DNA from: Zea mays
Lineage: Eukaryota; Streptophyta; Magnoliopsida; Poales; Poaceae
Length of the DNA: 64,000 nucleotides
Direction: 5' to 3'
NCBI RefSeq assembly: GCF_902167145.1
Contig: NW_023366951.1
Location: 1 to 64,000 of the forward strand
Shown here: positions 35,730 through 49,100 of the stretch, piece by piece
How the letters are laid out: every line of letters begins with the position of its first letter
Position numbering within the stretch: position 1 is the stretch's first letter
Program-made: the position numbers and the translations under genes
Notes under the pieces: model-generated
Told to the model about the DNA's origin: nothing
What the model saw: only the letters and a program-made list of their open reading frames with translations
The model's database searches: none

Positions 35730-38700
35730 ATGAAAATAGCCATGAGCGACCTTGAAAATAGCCATGAGCGACCATTTTCAATAATACTAGAGGCTAACAC
35801 CTACAGATTTTAGACCAAGAAATGGTCTCCACCAGAAATCCAAGAATGTGATCTATGGCAAGGAAACATATGTGGGGTGAGGTGTATGAGCGTCTGGTCG
35901 ATGATCAATGGCCACACAACCCCCATTTTTGTCGAAAATAGCCATGAACGACCATTTTCAATAATACCGAAGGCTAACACCTACAGATTTTTGACCAAGA
36001 AATGGTCTCCACCAGAAATCCAAGAATGTGATCTATGGCAAGGAAACATATGTGGGGTGAGGTGTATGAGCCTCTGGTCGATGATCAATGGCCACACAAC
36101 CCCCATTTTTGTCGAAAATAGCCATGAACGATCATTTTCAATAATATCGAAGGCTAACACCTACGGATTTTTGACCAAGAAATGGTCTCCACCAGAAATC
36201 CAAGAATGTGATCTACGACAAGGAAACATATGTGGGGTGAGGTGTATGAGCCTCTGGTCGACGATCAATGGCCACAGAACCCCTATTTTGCCGAAAATAG
36301 CCATGAGCGACCATTTTCAATAATATTAGAGGCTAAGACCTACGGATTTTTGACCAAGAAATGGTCTCCACCAGAAATCCAAGAATGTGATCTATGGCGA
36401 GGAAACATATGTGGGGTGAGGTGTATGAGCCTCTGGTCGATGATCAATGGCCACACAACCCCCATTTTTGTCGAAAATAGCCATGAACGACCATTTTCAA
36501 TAATACCGAAGGCTAACACCTACGGATTTTTGACCAAGAAATGGTCTCCACCAGAAATCCAAGAATGTGATCTATGGCAAGGAAACATATGTGGGGTGAG
36601 GTGTACGAGCCTCTGGTCGATGATCAATGGCCACAGAACCCCCATTTTGCCGAAAATAGCCATGAACGACCATTTTCAATAATACCGAAGGCTAACACCT
36701 ACGGATTTTTGACCAAGAAATGGTCTCCACCAGAAATCCAAGAATGTGATCTATGGCAAGGAAACATATGTGGGGTGAGGTGTACGAGCCTCTGGTCGAT
36801 GATCAATGGCCACAGAACCCCCATTTTGCCGAAAATAGCCATGAACGACCATTTTCAATAATTCTGAAGGCTAACACGTACGAGTTTTTGACCAAGAAAT
36901 GGTCTCCACCAGAAATCCAAGAATGTGATCTATGGCAAGGAAACATATGTGGGGTGAGGTGTATGAGCCTCTGGTCGATGATCAATGGCCACACAACCCC
37001 CATTTTTGTCGAAAATAGCCATGAACGACCATTTTCAATAATATCGAAGGCTAACACCTACAGTTTTTTGACCAAGAAATGGTCTCCACCAGAAATCCAA
37101 GAATGTGATCTACGACAAGGAAACATATGTGGGGTGAGGTGTATGAGCCTCTGGTCGACGATCAATGGCCACACAACCCCCATTTTGCCGAAAATAGCCA
37201 TGAATGACCATTTTCAATAATACCGAAGGCTAACACGTACGCGTTTTTAACCAAGAAATGGTTTCCACCAGAAATCCAAGAATGTAATCTATGGCAAGGA
37301 AACATATGTGGGGTGAGGTTTATGAGCCTCTAGTCGATGATAAATGACCACACAACCCCCATTTTTTATGAAAATAGCCATGAGCGACCTTGAAAATAGC
37401 CATGAGCGACCATTTTCAATAATACTAGAGGCTAACACCTACGAATTTTAGACCAAGAAATGGTCTCCACCAGAAATCCAAGAATGTGATCTATGGCAAG
37501 GAAACAAATGTGGGGTGAGGTGTATGAGCGTCTGGTCGATGATCAATGGCCACACAACCCCCATTTTTGTCGAAAATAGCCATGAACGACCATTTTCAAT
37601 AATACCGAAGGCTAACACCTACGGATTTTTGACCAAGAAATGGTCTCCACCAGAAATCCAAGAATGTGATCTATGGCAAGGAAACATATGTGGGGTGAGG
37701 TGTATGAGCCTCTAGTCGATGATCAATGGCCACACAACCCCCATTTTTGTCGAAAATAGCCATGAATGACCATTTTCAAAAATACCAAAGGCTAACACGT
37801 ATGGATTTTTTACCAAGAAATGGTCTCCACCAGGAATCCAAGAATGTGATCTATGGCCAGGAAACATATGTGGGGTGAGGTGTATGAGCCTCTGGTCGAC
37901 GATCAATGGCCACAGAACCCCCATTTTGCCAAATATAGCCATGAGCGACCATTTTCAATAATATTAGAGGCTAAGACCTACGGATTTTTGACCAAGAAAT
38001 GGTCTCCACCAGAAATCCAAGAATGTGATCTATGGCGAGGAAACATATGTGGGGTGAGGTGTATGAGCCTCTGGTCGATGATCAATGGCCACACAACCCC
38101 CATTTTTGTCGAAAATAGCCATGAACGACCATTTTCAATAATACCGAAGGCTAACACCTACGGATTTTTGACCAAGAAATGGTCTCCACCAGAAATCCAA
38201 GAATGTGATCTATGGCAAGGAAACATATGTGGGGTGAGGTGTACGAGCCTCTGGTCGATGATCAATGGCCACAGAACCCCCATTTTGCCGAAAATAGCCA
38301 TGAACGACCATTTTCAATAATACCGAAGGCTAACACCTACGGATTTTTGACCAAGAAATGGTCTCCACCAGAAATCCAAGAATGTGATCTATGGCAAGGA
38401 AACATATGTGGGGTGAGGTGTACGAGCCTCTGGTCGATGATCAATGGCCACAGAACCCCCATTTTGCCGAAAATAGCCATGAACGACCATTTTCAATAAT
38501 TCTGATGGCTAACACGTACGAGTTTTTGACCAAGAAATGGTCTCCACCAGAAATCCAAGAATGTGATCTATGGCAAGGAAACATATGTGGGGTGAGGTGT
38601 ATGAGCCTCTGGTCGATGATCAATGGCCACACAACCCCCATTTTTGTCGAAAATAGCCATGAACGACCATTTTCAATAATATCGAAGGCTAACACCTACG

Positions 38701-41700
38701 GTTTTTTGACCAAGAAATGGTCTCCACCAGAAATCCAAGAATGTGATCTACGACAAGGAAACATATGTGGGGTGAGGTGTATGAGCCTCTGGTCGACGAT
38801 CAATGGCCACACAACCCCCATTTTGCCGAAAATAGCCATGAATGACCATTTTCAATAATACCGAAGGCTAACACGTACGCGTTTTTAACCAAGAAATGGT
38901 TTCCACCAGAAATCCAAGAATGTAATCTATGGCAAGGAAACATATGTGGGGTGAGGTTTATGAGCCTCTAGTCGATGATAAATGACCACACAACCCCCAT
39001 TTTTTATGAAAATAGCCATGAGCGACCTTGAAAATAGCCATGAGCGACCATTTTCAATAATACTAGAGGCTAACACCTACGGATTTTAGACCAAGAAATG
39101 GTCTCCACCAGAAATCCAAGAATGTGATCTATGGCAAGGAAACAAATGTGGGGTGAGGTGTATGAGCGTCTGGTCGATGATCAATGGCCACACAACCCCC
39201 ATTTTTGTTGAAAATAGCCATGAACGACCATTTTCAATAATACCGAAGGCTAACACCTACGGATTTTTGACCAAGAAATGGTCTCCACCAGAAATCCAAG
39301 AATGTGATCTATGGCAAGGAAACATATGTGGGGTGAGGTGTATGAGCCTCTAGTCGATGATCAATGGCCACACAACCCCCATTTTTGTCGAAAATAGCCA
39401 TGAATGACCATTTTCAAAAATACCAAAGGCTAACACGTATGGATTTTTGACCAAGAAATGGTCTCCACCAGGAATCCAAGAATGTGATCTATGGCAAGGA
39501 AACATATGTGGGGTGAGGTGTATGATCCTCTGGTCGATGATCAATGGCCACACAACCCCCATTTTGCCGAAAATAGCCATGAACGACCATTTTCAATAAT
39601 ACCGAAGGCTAACACGTACGAGTTTTTAACCAAGAAATGGTCTCCACCAGAAATCCAAGAATGTGATCTATGGCAAGGAAACATATGTGGGGTGAGGTTT
39701 ATGAGCCTCTAGGTGATGATAAATGGCCACACAACCCCCATTTTTTATGAAAATAGCCATGAGCGACCATTTTCAATAATACTAGAGGCTAAGACCTACG
39801 GATTTTAGACCAAGAAATGGCCTCCACCAGAAATCCAAGAATGTGATCTATGGCAAGGAAACATATGTGGGGTGAGGTGTATGAGCATCTGGTCGATGAT
39901 CAATGGCCACACACCCCCATTTTTGTCGAAAATAGCCATGAACGACCATTTTCAATAATACCGAAGGCTAACACCTACGGATTTTTGACCAAGAAATGGT
40001 CTCCACCAGAAATCCAAGAATGTGATCTATGGCAAGGAAACATATGTGGGGTGAGGTGTATAAGCCTGTACTCGATGATCAATGGCCACACAACCCCCAT
40101 TTTTGTCGAAAATAGCCATGAACGACCATTTTCAATAATACCGAAGGCTAACACCTATGGATTTTTGACCAAGAAATGGTCACCACCAGAAATCCAAGAA
40201 TGTGATCTATGGCAAGGAAACATATGTGGGGTGAGGTGTATGAGCCTCTTGTCGATGATCAATGGCCACACAACCCCCATTTTGCCGAAAATAGCCATGA
40301 ATGACCATTTTCAATAATACCGAAGGCTAACACGTACGAGTTTTTAACCAAGAAATGGTTTCCACCAGAAATCCAAGAATGTAATCTATGGCAAGGAAAC
40401 ATATGTGGGGTGAGGTTTATGAGCCTCTAGTCGATGATAAATGGCCACACAACCCCCATTTTTTATGAAAATAGCCATGAGCGACCTTGAAAATAGCCAT
40501 GAGCGACCATTTTCAATAATACTAGAGGCTAACACCTACGGATTTTAGACCAAGAAATGGTCTCCACCAGAAATCCAAGAATGTGATCTATGGCAAGGAA
40601 ACATATGTGGGGTGAGGTGTATGAGCGTCTGGTCGATGATCAATGGCCACACAACCCCCATTTTTGTCGAAAATAGCCATGAACGACCATTTTCAATAAT
40701 ACCGAAGGCTAACACCTACAGATTTTTGACCAAGAAATGGTCTCCACCAGAAATCCAAGAATGTGATCTATGGCAAGGAAACATATGTGGGGTGAGGTGT
40801 ATGAGCCTCTGGTCGATGATCAATGGCCACACAACCCCCATTTTTTTCGAAAATAGCCATGAACGACCATTTTCAATAATATCGAAGGCTAACACCTACG
40901 GATTTTTGACCAAGAAATGGTCTCCACCAGAAATCCAAGAATGTGATCTACGACAAGGAAACATATGTGGGGTGAGGTGTATGAGCCTCTGGTCGACGAT
41001 CAATGGCCACAGAACCCCTATTTTGCCGAAAATAGCCATGAGCGACCATTTTCAATAATATTAGAGGCTAAGACCTACGGATTTTTGACCAAGAAATGGT
41101 CTCCACCAGAAATCCAAGAATGTGATCTATGGCGAGGAAACATATGTGGGGTGAGGTGTATGAGCCTCTGGTCGATGATCAATGGCCACACAACCCCCAT
41201 TTTTGTCGAAAATAGCCATGAACGACCATTTTCAATAATACCGAAGGCTAACACCTACGGATTTTTGACCAAGAAATGGTCTCCACCAGAAATCCAAGAA
41301 TGTGATCTATGGCAAGGAAACATATGTGGGGTGAGGTGTACGAGCCTCTGGTCGATGATCAATGGCCACAGAACCCCCATTTAACCGAAAATAGCCATGA
41401 ACGACCATTTTCAATAATACCGAAGGCTAACACCTACAGATTTTTGACCAAGAAATGGTCTCCACCAGAAATCCAAGAATGTGATCTATGGCAAGGAAAC
41501 ATATGTGGGGTGAGGTGTACGAGCCTCTGGTCGATGATCAATGGCCACAGAACCCCCATTTTGCCGAAAATAGCCATGAACGACCATTTTCAATAATTCT
41601 GAAGGCTAACACGTACGAGTTTTTGACCAAGAAATGGTCTCCACCAGAAATCCAAGAATGTGATCTATGGCAAGGAAACATATGTGGGGTGAGGTGTATG

Positions 41701-44700
41701 AGCCTCTGGTCGATGATCAATGGCCACACAACCCCCATTTTTGTCGAAAATAGCCATGAACGACCATTTTCAATAATATCGAAGGCTAACACCTACGGTT
41801 TTTTGACCAAGAAATGGTCTCCACCAGAAATCCAAGAATGTGATCTACGACAAGGAAACATATGTGGGGTGAGGTGTATGAGCCTCTGGTCGACGATCAA
41901 TGGCCACACAACCCCCATTTTGCCGAAAATAGCCATGAATGACCATTTTCAATAATACCGAAGGCTAACACGTACGCGTTTTTAACCAAGAAATGGTTTC
42001 CACCAGAAATCCAAGAATGTAATCTATGGCAAGGAAACATATGTGGGGTGAGGTTTATGAGCCTCTAGTCGATGATAAATGACCACACAACCCCCATTTT
42101 TTATGAAAATAGCCATGAGCGACCTTGAAAATAGCCATGAGCGACCATTTTCAATAATACTAGAGGCTAACACCTACGGATTTTAGACCAAGAAATGGTC
42201 TCCACCAGAAATCCAAGAATGTGATCTATGGCAAGGAAACAAATGTGGGGTGAGGTGTATGAGCGTCTGGTCGATGATCAATGGCCACACAACCCCCATT
42301 TTTGTCGAAAATAGCCATGAACAACCATTTTCAATAATACCGAAGGCTAACACCTACGGATTTTTGACCAAGAAATGGTCTCCACCAGAAATCCAAGAAT
42401 GTGATCTATGGCAAGGAAACATATGTGGGGTGAGGTGTATGAGCCTCTAGTCGATGATCAATGGCCACACAACCCCCATTTTTGTCGAAAATAGCCATGA
42501 ATGACCATTTTCAAAAATACCAAAGGCTAACACGTATGGATTTTTGACCAAGAAATGGTCTCCACCAGGAATCCAAGAATGTGATCTATGGCCAGGAAAC
42601 ATATGTGGGGTGAGGTGTATGAGCCTCTGGTCGACGATCAATGGCCACAGAACCCCCATTTTGCCGAAAATAGCCATGAGCGACCATTTTCAATAATATT
42701 AGAGGCTAAGACCTACGGATTTTTGACCAAGAAATGGTCTCCACCAGAAATCCAAGAATGTGATCTATGGCGAGGAAACATATGTGGGGTGAGGTGTATG
42801 AGCCTCTGGTCGATGATCAATGGCCACACAACCCCCATTTTTGTCGAAAATAGCCATGAACGACCATTTTCAATAATACCGAAGGCTAACACCTACGGAT
42901 TTTTGACCAAGAAATGGTCTCCACCAGAAATCCAAGAATGTGATCTATGGCAAGGAAACATATGTGGGGTGAGGTGTACGAGCCTCTGGTCGATGATCAA
43001 TGGCCACAGAACCCCCATTTTGCCGAAAATAGCCATGAACGACCATTTTCAATAATACCGAAGGCTAACACCTACGGATTTTTGACCAAGAAATGGTCTC
43101 CACCAGAAATCCAAGAATGTGATCTATGGCAAGGAAACATATGTGGGGTGAGGTGTACGAGCCTCTGGTCGATGATCAATGGCCACAGAACCCCCATTTT
43201 GCCGAAAATAGCCATGAACGACCATTTTCAATAATTCTGATGGCTAACACGTACGAGTTTTTGACCAAGAAATGGTCTCCACCAGAAATCCAAGAATGTG
43301 ATCTATGGCAAGGAAACATATGTGGGGTGAGGTGTATGAGCCTCTGGTCGATGATCAATGGCCACACAACCCCCATTTTTGTCGAAAATAGCCATGAACG
43401 ACCATTTTCAATAATATCGAAGGCTAACACCTACGGTTTTTTGACCAAGAAATGGTCTCCACCAGAAATCCAAGAATGTGATCTACGACAAGGAAACATA
43501 TGTGGGGTGAGGTGTATGAGCCTCTGGTCGACGATCAATGGCCACACAACCCCCATTTTGCCGAAAATAGCCATGAATGACCATTTTCAATAATACCGAA
43601 GGCTAACACGTACGCGTTTTTAACCAAGAAATGGTTTCCACCAGAAATCCAAGAATGTAATCTATGGCAAGGAAACATATGTGGGGTGAGGTTTATGAGC
43701 CTCTAGTCGATGATAAATGACCACACAACCCCCATTTTTTATGAAAATAGCCATGAGCGACCTTGAAAATAGCCATGAGCGACCATTTTCAATAATACTA
43801 GAGGCTAACACCTACGGATTTTAGACCAAGAAATGGTCTCCACCAGAAATCCAAGAATGTGATCTATGGCAAGGAAACAAATGTGGGGTGAGGTGTATGA
43901 GCGTCTGGTCGATGATCAATGGCCACACAACCCCCATTTTTGTTGAAAATAGCCATGAACGACCATTTTCAATAATACCGAAGGCTAACACCTACGGATT
44001 TTTTACCAAGAAATGGTCTCCACCAGAAATCCAAGAATGTGATCTATGGCAAGGAAACATATGTGGGGTGAGGTGTATGAGCCTCTAGTCGATGATCAAT
44101 GGCCACACAACCCCCATTTTTGTCGAAAATAGCCATGAATGACCATTTTCAAAAATACCAAAGGCTAACACGTATGGATTTTTGACCAAGAAATGGTCTC
44201 CACCAGGAATCCAAGAATGTGATCTATGGCAAGGAAACATATGTGGGGTGAGGTGTATGATCCTCTGGTCGATGATCAATGGCCACACAACCCCCATTTT
44301 GCCGAAAATAGCCATGAACGACCATTTTCAATAATACCGAAGGCTAACACGTACGAGTTTTTAACCAAGAAATGGTCTCCACCAGAAATCCAAGAATGTG
44401 ATCTATGGCAAGGAAACATATGTGGGGTGAGGTTTATGAGCCTCTAGGTGATGATAAATGGCCACACAACCCCCATTTTTTATGAAAATAGCCATGAGCG
44501 ACCATTTTCAATAATACTAGAGGCTAAGACCTACGGATTTTAGACCAAGAAATGGCCTCCACCAGAAATCCAAGAATGTGATCTATGGCAAGGAAACATA
44601 TGTGGGGTGAGGTGTATGAGCATCTGGTCGATGATCAATGGCCACACACCCCCATTTTTGTCGAAAATAGCCATGAACGACCATTTTCAATAATACCGAA

Positions 44701-45199
44701 GGCTAACACCTACGGATTTTTGACCAAGAAATGGTCTCCACCAGAAATCCAAGAATGTGATCTATGGCAAGGAAACATATGTGGGGTGAGGTGTATAAGC
44801 CTGTACTCGATGATCAATGGCCACACAACCCCCATTTTTGTCGAAAATAGCCATGAACGACCATTTTCAATAATACCGAAGGCTAACACCTACGGATTTT
44901 TGACCAAGAAATGGTCACCACCAGAAATCCAAGAATGTGATCTATGGCAAGGAAACATATGTGGGGTGAGGTGTATGAGCCTCTGGTCGATGATCAATGG
45001 CCACACAACCCCCATTTTGCCGAAAATAGCCATGAATGACCATTTTCGATAATACCGAAGGCTAACACGTACGAGTTTTTAACCAAGAAATGGTTTCCAC
45101 CAGAAATCCAAGAATGTAATCTATGGCAAGGAAACATATGTGGGGTGAGGTTTATGAGCCTCTAGTCGATGATAAATGGCCACACAACCCCCATTTTTT
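35730..45199 (+). repeat. 4735-bp higher-order tandem duplication
   Basis: Two consecutive copies, about 35730-40464 and 40465-45199, keep a constant offset of 4735 bp, for example 35877 to 40612, 36753 to 41488, 37853 to 42588, 38391 to 43126 and 39153 to 43888. Shared rare variants include AACAAATGTGGGG, AATTCTGATGG, GTATAAGCCTGTACTCG and CACACACCCCC. A shortened third copy follows at about 45200-49100. Boundaries are approximate to within a monomer. Confidence 0.87.
36290..39565 (+). repeat. 1638-bp tandem duplication nested in the 4735-bp unit
   Basis: Segments at about 36290-37927 and 37928-39565 match at an offset of 1638 bp (36574 to 38212, 36753 to 38391, 37515 to 39153). It recurs inside the second 4735-bp copy. 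The corresponding part of the left outer arm has only one such unit, so the duplication arose in the right arm before the 4735-bp duplication copied it. Confidence 0.83.
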
Positions 45200-48100
45200 A
45201 TGAAAATAGCCATGAGCGACCTTGAAAATAGCCATGAGCGACCATTTTCAATAATACTAGAGGCTAACACCTACGGATTTTAGACCAAGAAATGGTCTCC
45301 ACCAAAAATCCAAGAATGTGATCTATGGCAAGGAAACATATGTGGGGTGAGGTGTATGAGCGTCTGGTCGATGATCAATGGCCACACAACCCCCATTTTT
45401 GTCGAAAATAGCCATGAACGACCATTTTCAATAATACCGAAGGCTAACACCTACAGATTTTTGACCAAGAAATGGTCTCCACCAGAAATCCAAGAATGTG
45501 ATCTATGGCAAGGAAACATATGTGGGGTGAGGTGTATGAGCCTCTGGTCGATGATCAATGGCCACACAACCCCCATTTTTGTCGAAAATAGCCATGAACG
45601 ACCATTTTCAATAATATCGAAGGCTAACACCTACGGATTTTTGACCAAGAAATGGTCTCCACCAGAAATCCAAGAATGTGATCTACGACAAGGAAACATA
45701 TGTGGGGTGAGGTGTATGAGCCTCTGGTCGACGATCAATGGCCACAGAACCCCCATTTTGCCAAAAATAGCCATGAGCGACCATTTTCAATAATATTAGA
45801 GGCTAAGACCTACGGATTTTTGACCAAGAAATGGTCTCCACCAGAAATCCAAGAATGTGATCTATGGCGAGGAAACATATGTGGGGTGAGGTGTATGAGC
45901 CTCTGGTCGATGATCAATGGCCACACAACCCCCATTTTTGTCGAAAATAGCCATGAACGACCATTTTCAATAATACCGAAGGCTAACACCTACGGATTTT
46001 TGACCAAGAAATGGTCTCCACCAGAAATCCAAGAATGTGATCTATGGCAAGGAAACATATGTGGGGTGAGGTGTACGAGCCTCTGGTCGATGATCAATGG
46101 CCACAGAACCCCCATTTTGCCGAAAATAGCCATGAACGACCATTTTCAATAATACCGAAGGCTAACACCTACGGATTTTTGACCAAGAAATGGTCTCCAC
46201 CAGAAATCCAAGAATGTGATCTATGGCAAGGAAACATATGTGGGGTGAGGTGTACGAGCCTCTGGTCGATGATCAATGGCCACAGAACCCCCATTTTGCC
46301 GAGAATAGCCATGAACGACCATTTTCAATAATTCTGAAGGCTAACACGTACGAGTTTTTGACCAAGAAATGGTCTCCACCAGAAATCCAAGAATGTGATC
46401 TATGGCAAGGAAACATATGTGGGGTGAGGTGTATGAGCCTCTGGTCGATGATCAATGGCCACACAACCCCCATTTTTGTCGAAAATAGCCATGAACGACC
46501 ATTTTCAATAATATCGAAGGCTAACACCTACGGTTTTTTGACCAAGAAATGGTCTCCACCAGAAATCCAAGAATGTGATCTACGACAAGGAAACATATGT
46601 GGGGTGAGGTGTATGAGCCTCTGGTCGACGATCAATGGCCACAGAACCCCCATTTTGCCAAAAATAGCCATGAGCGACCATTTTCAATAATATTAGAGGC
46701 TAAGACCTACGGATTTTTGACCAAGAAATGGTCTCCACCAGAAATCCAAGAATGTGATCTATGGCGAGGAAACATATGTGGGGTGAGGTGTATGAGCCTC
46801 TGGTCGATGATCAATGGCCACACAACCCCCATTTTTGTCGAAAATAGCCATGAACGACCATTTTCAATAATACCGAAGGCTAACACCTACGGATTTTTGA
46901 CCAAGAAATGGTCTCCACCAGAAATCCAAGAATGTGATCTATGGCAAGGAAACATATGTGGGGTGAGGTGTACGAGCCTCTGGTCGATGATCAATGGCCA
47001 CAGAACCCCCATTTTGCCGAAAATAGCCATGAACGACCATTTTCAATAATACCGAAGGCTAACACCTACGGATTTTTGACCAAGAAATGGTCTCCACCAG
47101 AAATCCAAGAATGTGATCTATGGCAAGGAAACATATGTGGGGTGAGGTGTACGAGCCTCTGGTCGATGATCAATGGCCACAGAACCCCCATTTTGCCGAG
47201 AATAGCCATGAACGACCATTTTCAATAATTCTGAAGGCTAACACGTACGAGTTTTTGACCAAGAAATGGTCTCCACCAGAAATCCAAGAATGTGATCTAT
47301 GGCAAGGAAACATATGTGGGGTGAGGTGTATGAGCCTCTGGTCGATGATCAATGGCCACACAACCCCCATTTTTGTCGAAAATAGCCATGAACGACCATT
47401 TTCAATAATATCGAAGGCTAACACCTACGGTTTTTTGACCAAGAAATGGTCTCCACCAGAAATCCAAGAATGTGATCTACGACAAGGAAACATATGTGGG
47501 GTGAGGTGTATGAGCCTCTGGTCGACGATCAATGGCCACACAACCCCCATTTTGCCGAAAATAGCCATGAATGACCATTTTCAATAATACCGAAGGCTAA
47601 CACGTACGCGTTTTTAACCAAGAAATGGTTTCCACCAGAAATCCAAGAATGTAATCTATGGCAAGGAAACATATGTGGGGTGAGGTTTATGAGCCTCTAG
47701 TCGATGATAAATGGCCACACAACCCCCATTTTTTATGAAAATAGCCATGAGCGACCTTGAAAATAGCCATGAGCGACCATTTTCAATAATACTAGAGGCT
47801 AACACCTACGGATTTTAGACCAAGAAATGGTCTCCACCAGAAATCCAAGAATGTGATCTATGGCAAGGAAACAAATGTGGGGTGAGGTGTATGAGCGTCT
47901 GGTCGATGATCAATGGCCACACAACCCCAATTTTTGTCGAAAATAGCCATGAACGACCATTTTCAATAATACGGAAGGCTAACACCTACGGATTTTTGAC
48001 CAAGAAATGGTCTCCACCAGAAATCCAAGAATGTGATCTATGGCAAGGAAACATATGTGGGGTGAGGTGTATGAGCCTCTAGTCGATGATCAATGGCCAC

Positions 48101-49100
48101 ACAACCCCCATTTTTGTCGAAAATAGCCATGAATGACCATTTTCAAAAATACCAAAGGCTAACACGTATGGATTTTTGACCAAGAAATGGTCTCCACCAG
48201 GAATCCAAGAATGTGATCTATGGCAAGGAAACATATGTGGGGTGAGGTGTATGATCCTCTTGTCGATGATCAATGGCCACACAACCCCCATTTTGCCGAA
48301 AATAGCCATGAACGACCATTTTCAATAATACCGAAGGCTAACACGTACGAGTTTTTAACCAAGAAATGGTCTCCACCAGAAATCCAAGAATGTGATCTAT
48401 GGCAAGGAAACATATGTGGGGTGAGGTTTATGAGCCTCTAGGTGATGATAAATGGCCACACAACCCCCATTTTTTATGAAAATAGCCATGAGCGACCATT
48501 TTCAATAATACTAGAGGCTAAGACCTACGGATTTTAGACCAAGAAATGGTCTCCACCAGAAATCCAAGAATGTGATCTATGGCAAGGAAACATATGTGGG
48601 GTGAGGTGTATGAGCATCTGGTCGATGATCAATGGCCACACACCCCCATTTTTGTCGAAAATAGCCATGAACGACCATTTTCAATAATACCGAAGGCTAA
48701 CACCTACGGATTTTTGACCAAGAAATGGTCTCCACCAGAAATCTAAGAATGTGATCTATGGCAAGGAAACATATGTGGGGTGAGGTGTATGAGCCTCTAG
48801 TCGATGATCAATGGCCACACAACCCCCATTTTTGTCGAAAATAGCCATGAACGACCATTTTCAATAATACCGAAGGCTAACACCTACGGATTTTTGACCA
48901 AGAAATGGTCACCACCAGAAATCCAAGAATGTGATCTATGGCAAGGAAACATATGTGGGGTGAGGTGTATGAGCCTCTGGTCGATGATCAATGGCCACAC
49001 AACCCCCATTTTGCCGAAAATAGCCATGAATGACCATTTTCAATAATACCGAAGGCTAACACGTACGAGTTTTTAACCAAGAAATGGTTTCCACCAGAAA
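45200..49100 (+). repeat. third, rearranged higher-order copy with an 897-bp duplication
   Basis: This copy follows the 4735-bp units in register (45347 matches 40612). It contains one rather than two 1638-bp subunits and gains an internal 897-bp (five-monomer) tandem duplication, about 45690-46586 and 46587-47483 (45700 to 46597, 46044 to 46941, 46223 to 47120). The offsets balance: 4735 minus 1638 plus 897 equals the observed 3994-bp spacing between 44226 and 48220. Confidence 0.82.
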
